The notes under the pieces were generated by a model. It had not been told where the DNA came from. It saw only the letters and a list, made by a program, of their open reading frames with translations, and made no database searches. DNA of 64,000 bases from Streptomyces nodosus (GTDB lineage Bacteria > Actinomycetota > Actinomycetes > Streptomycetales > Streptomycetaceae): assembly GCF_008704995.1 (NCBI RefSeq), contig NZ_CP023747.1:6792001-6856000 (forward strand). Direction: 5' to 3'. The position numbers and the translations under genes are program-made. Positions 26,150 through 34,600 of this stretch are shown piece by piece; the stretch's first letter is position 1; each line of letters opens with the position of its first letter.

Positions 26150-26896
26150 ATGCCCCCGCACGTCCTGATCCTCGGCGGTACCACCGAGGCACGCGAACTC
26201 GCCGCCACGCTCGCCGCCCGGCCCGGAGTCCGGGTGACCACCTCCCTGGCCGGGCGGGTGTCCACCCCGGCCGCCCCCGACGGGGACATCAGGATCGGGG
26301 GCTTCGGCGGAGCGGAGGGGCTGGCCGCCTGGCTCCGCGAGCACCGGGTGGACCAGCTGGTCGACGCCACACACCCGTTCGCCACCGCCATCACGGCGAA
26401 CGCGGCACAGGCGGCGGCCGCCACCGGGATCCCCTCGCTGGTACTGCGCAGGCCCGGCTGGAGCATGCTGCCCGGCGAGCGCCGGCACGAGGCGGCCTCC
26501 CTCACCGACGCGGCGGCGCTGCTCCCCCCGCTGGGCCGGCGGGTCTTCCTCACCACCGGCCGACTGGGCCTGGCCGCCTTCGCCCACCTGACGGACCGTC
26601 ACTTCCTGGTGCGGTCGGTGGAGCCGCCCGTCCCCCCACTGCCGCCGGACCTCGAAGTGCTGCTGGCCCGAGGGCCGTTCACGGTCGAGGACGAGACCGC
26701 CCTGCTGCGCCGGCACCGCATCGACGTCCTGGTGACGAAGGACAGCGGGGGAGCGGCGACCGCGGCCAAACTCACGGCCGCACGGAACCTCGGCCTCCCC
26801 GTGCTGCTCGTCCGCCGTCCACCCCTGCCGGACGGAGTGACCGCGGTCCCGGATGTGCCCACCGCTCTCGCCCGGCTGGGACTCGGCCGTCGCTGA
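26150..26896 (+). CDS. cobK: Precorrin-6A reductase
   Basis: 248 residues, close to the family length. Family blocks are VLILGGTTEARELAATLA at the N-terminus, VDQLVDATHPFATAITANAA, SLVLRRPGWSMLPG, RRVFLTTGRLGLAAFA and LVTKDSGGAATAAKLTAARN. It reduces a double bond of precorrin-6A in aerobic cobalamin synthesis. No ribosome-binding site is obvious. It is convergent with cobF, which acts just before it in the pathway; no other cob genes are in the window. Confidence 0.92.
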   Translation: MPPHVLILGGTTEARELAATLAARPGVRVTTSLAGRVSTPAAPDGDIRIGGFGGAEGLAAWLREHRVDQLVDATHPFATAITANAAQAAAATGIPSLVLRRPGWSMLPGERRHEAASLTDAAALLPPLGRRVFLTTGRLGLAAFAHLTDRHFLVRSVEPPVPPLPPDLEVLLARGPFTVEDETALLRRHRIDVLVTKDSGGAATAAKLTAARNLGLPVLLVRRPPLPDGVTAVPDVPTALARLGLGRR

Positions 26897-26917
26897 CGGC
26901 CGCCCGGGCCCGGCGCC

Positions 26918-27688
26918 TCAGTCCCGCGGATGCCTCCGCAGCAGATAGGTGTCCATGATCCAGCCCTTGCGCTCCCGTGCCTCCGCACGCAGCCGCTCGA
27001 TGCGACCGGCCGTCTCGGCCAGGGGGCCGGACACCAGGATCTCGTCCGGTGTGCCGATGTACGCACCCCAGTAGATGTCGATGTCCTGGTCCGCGTACCG
27101 CAGAAAGGCCTGCTGGGCGTCAAGCATCACCACCACGTCGTCGACGCCCTCCGGGAAGCCCTCCGCCAGCCGGCGCCCCGTGGTGATCTGCACGGGCCGG
27201 GCGACCCGGTTGAGCCCCGTGCGGTGCCTGGCGACCAGCGCCGAGATACTGCTGACGCCCGGCACGACGTCGTACGAGAAGGCCACCGTGCCCCGGCCGA
27301 GCACCTCGTCCAGAATGCCGAGCGTGCTGTCGTAGAGCGCGGGGTCGCCCCAGACCAGGAACGCACCGCACTCGTCCTCGCCCAGTTCCTCCACGATGAG
27401 CCGCTCATAGATCTCCGCACGCGCCGAACGCCAGTCGCCGACGGCGGGGGAGTAGGCGCTGCCGCCCGCGGAACGGTCGCGCTCGGGGTCGCGCGCCTCG
27501 ACCAGACGGTACGAACCCTCCGGCAGATGCGCCTCGAGGAGCTCCCGGCGCAGCCGGACCAGATCGGACTTCACCTCGCCCTTGTCGAGGACGAAGAACA
27601 CGTCCGTGCTCCTGAGCGCCCTGACCGCCTGCAGGGTCAGCTGCTCCGGGTCACCCGCCCCGATCCCGATCACATGAATCCTTCGCAC
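26918..27688 (-). CDS. cobF: Precorrin-6A synthase (deacetylating)
   Basis: 256 residues from GTG 27688. The tetrapyrrole methylase N-terminus is RRIHVIGIGAGDPEQLTLQA; further family blocks are FFVLDKGEVKSDLVRLRREL, CGAFLVWGDPALYDSTLGIL, YDVVPGVSSISALVARHR and DQDIDIYWGAYIGTPDEIL. It transfers a methyl group from SAM and removes the acetyl fragment to form precorrin-6A. It faces cobK tail to tail with only 21 bp between stops, leaving no room for a large terminator. Confidence 0.92.
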   Translation of the reverse strand: MRRIHVIGIGAGDPEQLTLQAVRALRSTDVFFVLDKGEVKSDLVRLRRELLEAHLPEGSYRLVEARDPERDRSAGGSAYSPAVGDWRSARAEIYERLIVEELGEDECGAFLVWGDPALYDSTLGILDEVLGRGTVAFSYDVVPGVSSISALVARHRTGLNRVARPVQITTGRRLAEGFPEGVDDVVVMLDAQQAFLRYADQDIDIYWGAYIGTPDEILVSGPLAETAGRIERLRAEARERKGWIMDTYLLRRHPRD

Positions 27689-27746
27689 GCCCCGAGTCTG
27701 CCGTACCCCACCGACAACACGCGTCCGCCCCCCGACGCGGCCCGCC

Positions 27747-28271
27747 TCAGACCCGGCCCCCGCGCAGCCGGGGAGCCCGGGCCCGGGCGTCGACCGCGGC
27801 CGCCTCCCGCTCCACCTCCGCCGCCAACTCCCGTGCCCAGGCCACCACGTCCGCCAGCGCCATGCCGTACGGCCGGTCCCGTCCCGCCTCGGCCGCCCAC
27901 TCCTCGACGCCCCCGGCACCGCGCCGCAACAACCGGGCGCCACCGGTCGCATTCCCCCGGGCGGCATGCGTGAGCCCGACCGCCAACTGGGCGAGCCCAC
28001 GCCACAGGGCGCGCTCCTCACCGGGCCCCGACTTCCAGGCGTCCTCGAAGACCTCATGCGCATGGAACGGCTTCCCCGCGTCCAGAAGCGCCTGCGCCTC
28101 GGTGACGCTGTCCTCCGGGGTACGCACGATCCCCTCCGGCTGCCGCGCCACCCCCGGCACCCCATAGGGCAGGGGCCGCCCCAACCCGTCCCGCGGCCGC
28201 CCACTGCGGGCCCGCCCCTCCGCGTCCCGGTCACGCCCCTGCCCCGCCCCGGCTCCCGTTGCGTCGCTCAT
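27747..28271 (-). CDS. DUF309 domain protein
   Basis: 174 residues. The conserved DUF309 core is GKPFHAHEVFEDAWKSGP followed by LWRGLAQLAVGLTHAARGN and GARLLRRG, a small all-helical domain with conserved His/Glu of unknown biochemical role. The N-terminal about 50 residues are polar and probably disordered. It lies 58 bp upstream of cobF on the same strand and may be co-transcribed, but no functional link to cobalamin is known. Confidence 0.85.
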   Translation of the reverse strand: MSDATGAGAGQGRDRDAEGRARSGRPRDGLGRPLPYGVPGVARQPEGIVRTPEDSVTEAQALLDAGKPFHAHEVFEDAWKSGPGEERALWRGLAQLAVGLTHAARGNATGGARLLRRGAGGVEEWAAEAGRDRPYGMALADVVAWARELAAEVEREAAAVDARARAPRLRGGRV

Positions 28272-28370
28272 ACCCCGATTGTCGCGCCTCCCGCTCCCGC
28301 TCCGGGGCACTCTCCGATGTGAGGTAAAGTTCTACCTGCGTGATCACGCGGGACACCGCGGAAAACGCAT

Positions 28371-28445
<75 letters not shown>

Positions 28446-28464
28446 TTTACGAAGTCGCAGGTCA

Positions 28465-28497
28465 GGGGCCGTTTCAGAGGAGATCTGAAGCGGCCCC
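28465..28497 (+). terminator. Hairpin downstream of tRNA-Pro
   Basis: A 14-bp stem with one G-T pair (28465-28478 / 28484-28497). A diverged equivalent follows each of the other two att copies (35812-35837 and 48993-49024), so it travels with the element ends. Confidence 0.7.
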
Positions 28498-28507
28498 TTG
28501 GTCATTC

Positions 28508-28527
28508 TTGGGGACCGCTTGGGGACC
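28508..28527 (+). repeat. Direct repeat TTGGGGACC x2, possible integrase arm sites (copy 1)
   Basis: Two TTGGGGACC copies 11 bp apart lie 63-82 bp right of att copy 1. The same pair with the same spacing lies 62-81 bp right of att copy 3, and a near-identical pair lies 98-117 bp left of att copy 2. The position and helical spacing suggest recombinase binding sites. Confidence 0.5.
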
Positions 28528-28665
28528 AGTGCACTTTAGAGGGGTTGCGGCGCACCTTGACCCAGTCAAGGTGCGCCATAGATGGCAGGCCGGTGGCGCG
28601 GGTACATGGTCTGACCTGTGGCTTTCTAGTGCGTCCCGGACAGATGATGGTGGCGGGGCGCGCTG

Positions 28666-29834
28666 ATGGTCGGATCGTTCGGCCGGCACACCGCGATCAA
28701 GGGAGTGTCCGACCTCGACATGATCTTCGTCCTCCCGCCCGGGATCCGGTCAAGCTACGAGGGGGACACCGGCCCGCGGAGAAAATTCTCGAGAGGGTTC
28801 GGGACGACCTCAAGGCGCGGTACAAGAACACTGAGATCCGCGTCGACCAGTGTGTCGTCCGAGTGCGGTTCACGTCCAACGCCTTCAAGTTCGAGGTCCA
28901 GCCGGCATTCGAGAACGTCGACGGCAGCTTCGACTACCCGGACACGAAGGCTGAGGCCTGGAAGGTCACCAAGCCGCGCGAGGAGATCGCCGTGACCAAG
29001 GAGTGCAACGACCGCACCTCGACGAACATGCGCCACCTCGCCCGGATGGCACGGGCCTGGAAGAACGCGAATCGCGTAAACATAGGCGGCCTGCTCATCG
29101 ACACCCTCGTCTACAACTTCTTCGACCAGACCGACGACTACGACGCAGCGGGCACAGGCTCGTTCGACCTCATGGCCCGCGACTTCTTCGAATTCCTCAA
29201 GGATCAGTCAGAGCAGGAGTACTACCTGGCGCTGGGCAGCCGTCAGCGGGTCCACGTCAAGGCGCAGTTCCAGCCGAAGGCCAAGAAGGCGTACAACCGA
29301 TGCCTCGAGGCGATCGCGGACGAAGGCAAGACGTCCGCCAACAAGAAGTGGCGCGAGGTCTTCGGCACGTCGGTGCCGCTGGCGAAGAGCGCGAGCGAGT
29401 CGTCCCGGTCGTTCAGGGACACCGAGGAGTTCATCGAGGATAAGTTCCCGGTCGACGTGTCCGAGACCGTGTCCATCGACTGCGAGGTCACGCAGGCCGG
29501 ATGGCGTCCGACCTGGCTTCGCGCGATGCGTCGCGGCGGGATCCTGCTCAAGGCCGACAAGAGCTTGAAGTTCGTGGTCACCAGTTGCTCGGTCGGGGAG
29601 CCCTACACGCTGAAGTGGAAGGTGCTCAATCGTGGCCCGGAAGCCGAGCGGCGGGACGCGATCCGCGGCCAGATCGTCGACTCGAGCAAGCGGGGCGTCC
29701 GCATCGAGCACTCGGACTTCAGAGGTGAGCACGCCGTCGAGTGCTACGTAGTGAAGGACGGGGTCGTCGTCGCTCGGGACCAGATCGACGTGCCGGTCAG
29801 CAACACGAGCGTAAAGGCGGCGAACGCCTTGTAG
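28666..29834 (+). pseudogene. CD-NTase (SMODS nucleotidyltransferase + AGS-C sensor), frameshifted, CBASS type
   Basis: The N-terminal part (ATG 28666, frame 1) shows the CD-NTase active site: GSFGRHTAIKGVSDLDMIFV, with GS and DxD. About 40 codons later the reading continues in another frame as EKILERVRDDLKARYKN, then the third acidic residue in FKFEVQPAFENVDGSFDYPD, a helical SMODS core (NMRHLARMARAWKNANRVN) and a C-terminal AGS-C-like sensor (SDFRGEHAVECYVVKDGVVV) ending at 29834. The shift lies near an AAAA run at 28782-28785 and amounts to one missing base. The helices usually preceding GSF are also absent, with stops upstream in that frame. Intact homologues make cyclic oligonucleotide second messengers on phage infection. 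It may be inactive, programmed -1, or a sequencing error. Confidence 0.82.
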
Positions 29835-29853
29835 AGAACGAATCCTCGTCGCG

Positions 29854-29892
29854 CGCCGAGGCCCCGCCGAATCGGCCGGGGGCTCGGCGTTT
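29854..29892 (+). terminator. Terminator-like hairpin after the CD-NTase
   Basis: An imperfect GC-rich inverted repeat (about 29854-29869 / 29873-29889) is followed by TTTC, 20 bp after the TAG stop. Confidence 0.55.
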
Positions 29893-29910
29893 CAGGCGCA
29901 TCCGCCCCTA

Positions 29911-30120
29911 GTGTTGAAGCATGAGCAGTTCTCTCGCTGCATGTCCGAGTCCCGGCTCAACGCCGAGATGGCCTTCGCGGGCAAGTGGCACGGCGTTCGC
30001 TGCGCTGCTGAGCTGTGTTCCGAGGATCCCGGCAGGTTCGCAGGGCAGATCGTCGATCTGCTCCGCGCCGAAGCAGATGCCGCGGAAGCGGAGTTCCGGC
30101 GGTTTCGAGGCCTCGGCTGA
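29911..30120 (+). CDS. Small hypothetical protein
   Basis: 69 residues from GTG 29911, or 59 from ATG 29941. The sequence is soluble and helical, with Cys residues in the middle (KWHGVRCAAELCSEDPGRFA) and an Ala/Glu-rich tail (DLLRAEADAAEAEFRRF). No family is recognised and neither start has a strong ribosome-binding site. It ends 38 bp before the next gene and lies between the CD-NTase and the 324-aa protein, so it may be part of the same cassette. Confidence 0.5.
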   Translation: MLKHEQFSRCMSESRLNAEMAFAGKWHGVRCAAELCSEDPGRFAGQIVDLLRAEADAAEAEFRRFRGLG

Positions 30121-30158
30121 GGCTGGTTCTCCGTCGGACGCTTCCGGAGAATGGTGCC

Positions 30159-31133
30159 GTGGAACGACGGATCGACTTCTCGCGCGAGCGGCAGATGCTC
30201 TGTGGGCGCTGTGATCATCGGTGGCGCGTCAATCTGGGCTGGATCGATAGGTGGGAGCAGGGGGAGGAAACCTGCCCCGGCTGCTGCCTGACGTGTGAGC
30301 ACGAGGACTCGCCCCGGGTGACGGTCGACCCCGGTGACCCGGCGCTCGACGACGACCGGGTAGCGCGGTTCTTCTGGTACCACACGAGCACGCAGGCGGA
30401 CTGGCCGACGCGGGACTTCGACCCGGCAGCCGTCTTGACTCCCGAGATGCGCAGGATGATCGGCGGAGAGCAGCGGGTTGCCGCGTGGGCCGCGCGCCAG
30501 CGGGGCAAGGCCCTCCACATCGGCACGTACGAGGCCGCTGTCCACAACATGCTGCGTCGGATCCGTGACCAGGCCGACCAGCGCAGCCAGTTCTATCTGT
30601 ATCGGGTCCGTCTGAAGTCATCCGTTGTGGTGCGGGAGGGGTGGCTCGTCGACCCCGCAAACTTCGTCGGCGACGTCGTGCTCGACGAGGTCTGCCCGCC
30701 AGGCGTCGACGTCGCCCGCTACCTGAACTACCACGAGGATCCGGGAGGGCTCTCGCTCGCACTGGGGAGGAACGCGATCGCCAGCGTTCAGCGGATCGCG
30801 GTTCCGCTGCCCGACACCCGGGATGACGGCTGGGTGCGCGATGACGTCGCGGCTCTTGAAGGCGCGAGCGACACCGCCGTCCCGGCGACCGGCAAGCCGG
30901 CCCTTCGCATGCGGCCGCCATCAGCGCGCGCCGTCCTGGGCCGACAGCTCGGTGCGTCCCTGGCTGACAGACTGCCGGTCAATCTCCGGAACCAGTTCAG
31001 GTCGGCCGCGGTGTTCGCGGAACGAGAGGATCCAGAGCGCTGGGCGCGACGGACCAGCGGCCTGTTCGATCTGATCGACGATCCGACTTCCGTGCTGGCT
31101 GCGCTCGACCAGCAAGATCCCCGGGAGGTCTGA
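30159..31133 (+). CDS. Zinc-ribbon-containing protein of unknown function, possible effector
   Basis: 324 residues from GTG 30159, with GGAGA 8 nt upstream. The N-terminus has paired cysteines (CGRCDHRW, then CPGCCLTCEHED) resembling a zinc ribbon. The middle reads FFWYHTSTQADWP, then KALHIGTYEAAVHNMLRRI and a beta-rich FYLYRVRLKSSVVV; the His/Tyr-Glu spacing is loosely reminiscent of ADP-ribosyltransferase folds, but this is speculative. The last third is Arg/Ala-rich. No transmembrane segments. It follows the CD-NTase remnant in an accessory island, so an anti-phage or toxin role is possible. I do not recognise the family. Confidence 0.65.
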   Translation: MERRIDFSRERQMLCGRCDHRWRVNLGWIDRWEQGEETCPGCCLTCEHEDSPRVTVDPGDPALDDDRVARFFWYHTSTQADWPTRDFDPAAVLTPEMRRMIGGEQRVAAWAARQRGKALHIGTYEAAVHNMLRRIRDQADQRSQFYLYRVRLKSSVVVREGWLVDPANFVGDVVLDEVCPPGVDVARYLNYHEDPGGLSLALGRNAIASVQRIAVPLPDTRDDGWVRDDVAALEGASDTAVPATGKPALRMRPPSARAVLGRQLGASLADRLPVNLRNQFRSAAVFAEREDPERWARRTSGLFDLIDDPTSVLAALDQQDPREV

Positions 31134-31312
31134 GAACGGCCTGTCCCGCTTCGGTGGGGCAGGAAGCCCTGAAGTCGCTGCCGGTCTTTCAGGTGGGCGC
31201 CGCCCTGAGTGGGGAGAGAGTGAGCAGCTCAAACGCCGCGGAGCGTCATGCTGACCGCGGAGTCGATGACGGCTTGGGAAAGTCGCTTCCATCTGATTTC
31301 GTTGTCCCGGTC

Positions 31313-32359
31313 TAACGAGTTCGTGCACGGTAGGCGGTGAGGCGTCGAGGGCTTCGGTGAGGCTCGGTGTTCACGCCTGCCGTGCCGGGATCAAGTCCGC
31401 GGTCTGTTGGTGGGAGAGCAGGACGGCGACGGCCTGGACGGTGTGGCTGATGTGCTCGCGGCGGCCGAGGTGGCGGGCCAGGGCCCGCCAGTTCTTCAGG
31501 TGGGCGATGCCATGCTCGACCCGGATACGGCGTGAGGAATGTGCCTTGCGCTGCCGTTCGTACATCTCCTCGTACCAGTCGGGGGCGTTCTTCTTGAACT
31601 TGCGGTGCGGTGGTGTCACCACCCGCCCGCCAGTCTGGGCACCCAGCCCTTGGTAGCCGGCATCGGCGAGGACCTCCACTGTGGGACCATCGGCCAGGAG
31701 TTTGACCAGCCCCAACTGGCGGGCGTGGGTGATGTCCGCACAGCTTCCGGGGGGTCGGGCTGCAGAACAGCACGCGGCCGTCCGCGTCAGTGACGACCAT
31801 GGTCTTGACGGCGTTCTGCCTGCTCTTGCCGGAGATGAACGTGTCCCGGTCCTTGCGTCCGACGGCCGGGCGCCGGACCCGGATCTCGGTGCCGTCGATG
31901 ATGCCGGTCTTGCCGCCGAGGTGGTCGACGACCTCGGCGAGTGTCCGCAGCCGCACGCCGGGGCTGACGGTGCAGCCTCGCTCGGCGAGCAAGGGGCGCA
32001 CCTCGCCGATGGCGCGGGTGATGGTGGAGCGGTCCACGCCGAACCAGCAGGCCAGCACGTCATGCGTGGTCGCGTGTCGGAGGTGCACGAGGGTGGCCAG
32101 GAGCCGGTCGACGAAAACCAGCCGGTGCTTCGCACCGGTGCCCACGGCCCGCTTCCGCGGCCTGGACGCAAGCCTGGCCTGGTGCCGTTCATGCCACAAC
32201 GGACCTACCTCAGCCACCAGTTCAGCGATCACCTCGGTCGACAGGCCCGTGATCCTTCGGTCGCTGATGATCGCTGCACGAGTCGCGTTCCCCACCACGC
32301 AACCATGATCGACGATCAGAAGCTCGACGCCTCACCGCCTACCGTGCACGAACTCGTTA
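31313..32359. mobile_element. IS5-family insertion sequence with perfect terminal inverted repeats
   Basis: The ends 31313-31349 and 32323-32359 are exact 37-bp inverted repeats (outermost bases TAACGAGTTCGTGCACGG). The outer TA on each side, in a C-TA/TA-G context, fits duplication of a CTAG target, as expected for IS5-family elements. The element is about 1.04 kb with one transposase gene on the minus strand. Identical ends point to recent insertion or continued constraint. Confidence 0.88.
31371..32298 (-). pseudogene. IS5-family transposase with frameshift at a C6 run
   Basis: The N-terminal part (GTG 32298, about 180 residues) contains an HTH_Tnp_4-type helix-turn-helix (DVLACWFGVDRSTITRAIGE) and the first DDE Asp (GKTGIIDGTEIRVRRP). 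After FCSPTP the sequence continues in another frame as PGSCADITHARQLGLVKLLA, then the second Asp (VEVLADAGYQGLGAQ) and the Glu region (SRRIRVEHGIAHLKNWRALA). The switch falls on six Cs (six Gs on the plus strand, about 31749-31754) and needs +1 slippage or loss of one base. Some IS groups use programmed frameshifting; otherwise it is inactive. Confidence 0.85.
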
Positions 32360-32476
32360 GGCCCGGGTACGGAGACCCCGAGTATGGAGACCCCAGGTAC
32401 GGAAAAACAATGACGGAAGTCTGACGAGCACCCGCGATCCCTGGCCCGCCGGGGGCGCGGGTGCTCGAATGAAGAC

Positions 32477-33220
32477 GTGAACCCCGAACTCCCCCAGGAC
32501 GAGGGTCGCCCCGAGGCGGAGGGCCGCCCCGTCGGCCGCCGCGTCTTCCTCGCCACCCTCGGCCTCGGCGCCCTCGGCGTGGCCACCGCGCCCACACTCC
32601 AACGCGGCATGGAGGGCCTGCTCGGCGCGGTGTCCGGCAAGGACCCCACCGGTCTGACCGGCCTGCTGCCGAACGGCGGCGGCTTCCGCTACTACTCGGT
32701 CGCAGCCTCGGTCCCGCACAAGGACGCCACGGACTACCGCCTCACCGTCGACGGCCTCGTCGACCACCCCGCCACCTACACGCTGGACGACCTCAGGGCC
32801 CTGCCCCGGACCCGACTGGTCCGCGACGTCCAGTGCGTCACCGGCTGGCGGGTGCCCGGCACCCCCTTCGAGGGCGTGCGGCTCTCCCGGCTGCTCGACG
32901 CGGCCGGAGTGCGGGCGGGCGCCCGGGCCGTCCGCTTCACCTGCTTCGACGGTACCTACACCGAGAGCCTCACCCTCGCCCAGGCCCGCCGCCCCGACGT
33001 GCTCGTCGCGCTGCGCATGCAGGGCAAGGACCTCGCCCACGCGCACGGCGGGCCGGTCCGCCTGTACGTGGCCCCCATGTACTTCTACAAGTCGGCCAAG
33101 TGGCTCTCCGGCATCACCGTCACCGACCGCGTCGAGCCCGGCTACTGGGAGAACCTCGGCTACGACGTCGACGCCTGGGTCGGCCGTTCGAACGGACGCA
33201 GCGATGTCCCTACGAGCTGA
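32477..33220 (+). CDS. Molybdopterin-dependent oxidoreductase, sulfite-oxidase/YedY-like
   Basis: 247 residues from GTG 32477. The N-terminus has a twin-arginine-like motif and hydrophobic stretch (GRRVFLATLGLGALGVATAP), suggesting Tat export. The Oxidored_molyb domain includes DYRLTVDGLVDHPATYTLDD, the Moco-ligating Cys in VRDVQCVTGWRVPGTPFEGV, and YVAPMYFYKSAKWLSGITVT near the end. It overlaps the cytochrome b-like gene by 17 bp, so the pair would form a periplasmic-side oxidoreductase with a membrane haem partner, as in MsrPQ-like systems. The substrate could be oxidised methionine or another S/N-oxide; not decided by sequence. Confidence 0.88.
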   Translation: MNPELPQDEGRPEAEGRPVGRRVFLATLGLGALGVATAPTLQRGMEGLLGAVSGKDPTGLTGLLPNGGGFRYYSVAASVPHKDATDYRLTVDGLVDHPATYTLDDLRALPRTRLVRDVQCVTGWRVPGTPFEGVRLSRLLDAAGVRAGARAVRFTCFDGTYTESLTLAQARRPDVLVALRMQGKDLAHAHGGPVRLYVAPMYFYKSAKWLSGITVTDRVEPGYWENLGYDVDAWVGRSNGRSDVPTS

Positions 33221-33830
33221 CACCCCGGCCCCGCCCGGCACCCGTGTCCACCGCTTCACCCGGGCCGAGCGGTGGGTGCACCGGACCACGGCCGCGCTCA
33301 TGGGCGTGTGCGTGGTCACGGCGGCCTGTCTGTACATCCCCCAGCTCGCCGAGCTGGTCGGCCGGCGTGAACTGGTCGTCCGCGTCCACGAGTGCGCGGG
33401 CCTCGCCCTGCCCGTACCGGTTTTGCTGGGCCTGGCCTCCCGCGCCTTCCGCGCCGACCTGCGCTTCCTCAACCGCTTCGGCTGGCACGACCGGGTCTGG
33501 CTGCACGCCGCCCTGCGCCGCGACCGCCGGCCCGCCTCCCGCCCGGCCGGGAAGTTCAACGCCGGCCAGAAGATCTACTCCGCGTGGATCGCCGGGGCCG
33601 GCCTGGTCATGCTCGGCACGGGTCTGATGATGTGGTTCACCCACCTCACCCCGGTGGCCTGGCGCACCAGCGCCACCTTCGTCCACGATTGGCTCGCCCT
33701 GACCATCGGCGTCGTCCTGGCCGGCCACATCGGCATGGCCCTCGGCGACCCGGAGGCCCGCCGCGGCCTGCGTACCGGCCTGGTGACCCGCGCATGGGCG
33801 GCCGAGCAGCACCCGCTGTGGCGTCCGTAG
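33204..33830 (+). CDS. Cytochrome b561/b6-like membrane haem protein
   Basis: 208 residues with four predicted membrane helices. Candidate haem His residues are in TRAERWVHRTTAALMG, VRVHECAGLALPVPVL, ATFVHDWLALTIGVVLAGH and GHIGMALGD. A conserved FNAGQKIYSAWIAGAGLVM segment resembles the Ni,Fe-hydrogenase/formate dehydrogenase gamma cytochrome family. It is translationally coupled to the molybdenum enzyme upstream and probably passes electrons between the quinone pool and that enzyme. Confidence 0.86.
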   Translation: MSLRADTPAPPGTRVHRFTRAERWVHRTTAALMGVCVVTAACLYIPQLAELVGRRELVVRVHECAGLALPVPVLLGLASRAFRADLRFLNRFGWHDRVWLHAALRRDRRPASRPAGKFNAGQKIYSAWIAGAGLVMLGTGLMMWFTHLTPVAWRTSATFVHDWLALTIGVVLAGHIGMALGDPEARRGLRTGLVTRAWAAEQHPLWRP

Positions 33831-33907
33831 AGCCACCGTGCGGGCCCGAGATCCGGCGGCGCGGAGCCCCACTGCAGGTCCTGCTCGTCGGCGGTCGTGT
33901 CGGTGAC

Positions 33908-34156
33908 CTACATGCGGACCGGCGGCGAGCCGTCCGGGGTGATCAGGTGGTCGAGGGTTCGGCTGGGCCGGTGCTCGCCGCCGGTCAGCGCGGCCACGAG
34001 TGCGGGCGGGGCATCGTCGAGGAGATCGGTGCCGAGTTGCAGCGCCAGCGTGCAGGAGACGAGGACGAGTTGGGGCAGGGAGAGGCCGAGGAGGATGCCG
34101 CGGCGGGACCGGTGCGGGAACTTCACCGTGACCGGGGCGACGGAGAGATCAGTCAA
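33908..34156 (-). pseudogene. Truncated conjugation-module protein (SCO6880/PrgI-like N-terminus)
   Basis: 82 residues from ATG 34156. The first 45 (VTVKFPHRSRRGILLGLSLP, then QLVLVSCTLALQLG) match the N-terminal membrane region of SCO6880-type proteins found in actinobacterial integrative conjugative elements; those proteins are several hundred residues long, so this is a short stump. The tail (SRTLDHLITPDGSPPVRM) seems unrelated. It lies just downstream of a second transfer-gene remnant on the same strand, in the usual order for these modules. Confidence 0.6.
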
Positions 34157-34234
34157 GGGACGGGTCCTGGTGGCACAGGTGGAACCAGGGGGCGGGGTCT
34201 ATGCGTGCCCCGCCCCCGGTAGACGGGCAGGGGA

Positions 34235-34600
34235 TCAGAGGCCGGTCGGAGGCGGCGGTGTGGCCGCCCTACTGGATGCGGCGTTCTGTGAACCGGAGGA
34301 CGGCGGTGGGCCCTGCGGCGGCGGGGTCGTGGTCGGCGGGGTGGACTGCCATCCACTCTGCCCCGGGCTGCCGCCCACCTGGCCGCTGCTGTCGTCGGAC
34401 ACGCTCGTCGGCGCGGGCTGGACAGTCTTCTCCAGGCCAGACTTGACTGTGCCGCCACCGGGCGAGACGCCCGTTCCACCGGTTGGCGAACCTTCATTGC
34501 CTTCTCCGCCTCCGCCGGTCGGGTTGGCGGCGACATCGCCGGGGAATCCCCCGCCAGTGGCGTCGGGGCCCTGTGGGGCGGCGCCCGTCCCGACCGGTAC
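34235..34600 (-). pseudogene. C-terminal tail of a TrbL/VirB6-like transfer protein (fragment)
   Basis: On the minus strand an open frame ends at TGA 34235 and encodes a Gly/Ser/Pro/Thr-rich tail (PTGGGGEGNEGSPTGG, then GQVGGSPGQSGWQSTPP, then PTTTPPPQGPPPSSG). Such tails are typical of the large integral membrane proteins preceding SCO6880-like genes in Streptomyces conjugative elements. The upstream, membrane-spanning part is missing, replaced by IS4-type sequence at about 34600. The assignment rests on composition and order, not on a conserved domain. Confidence 0.45.
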
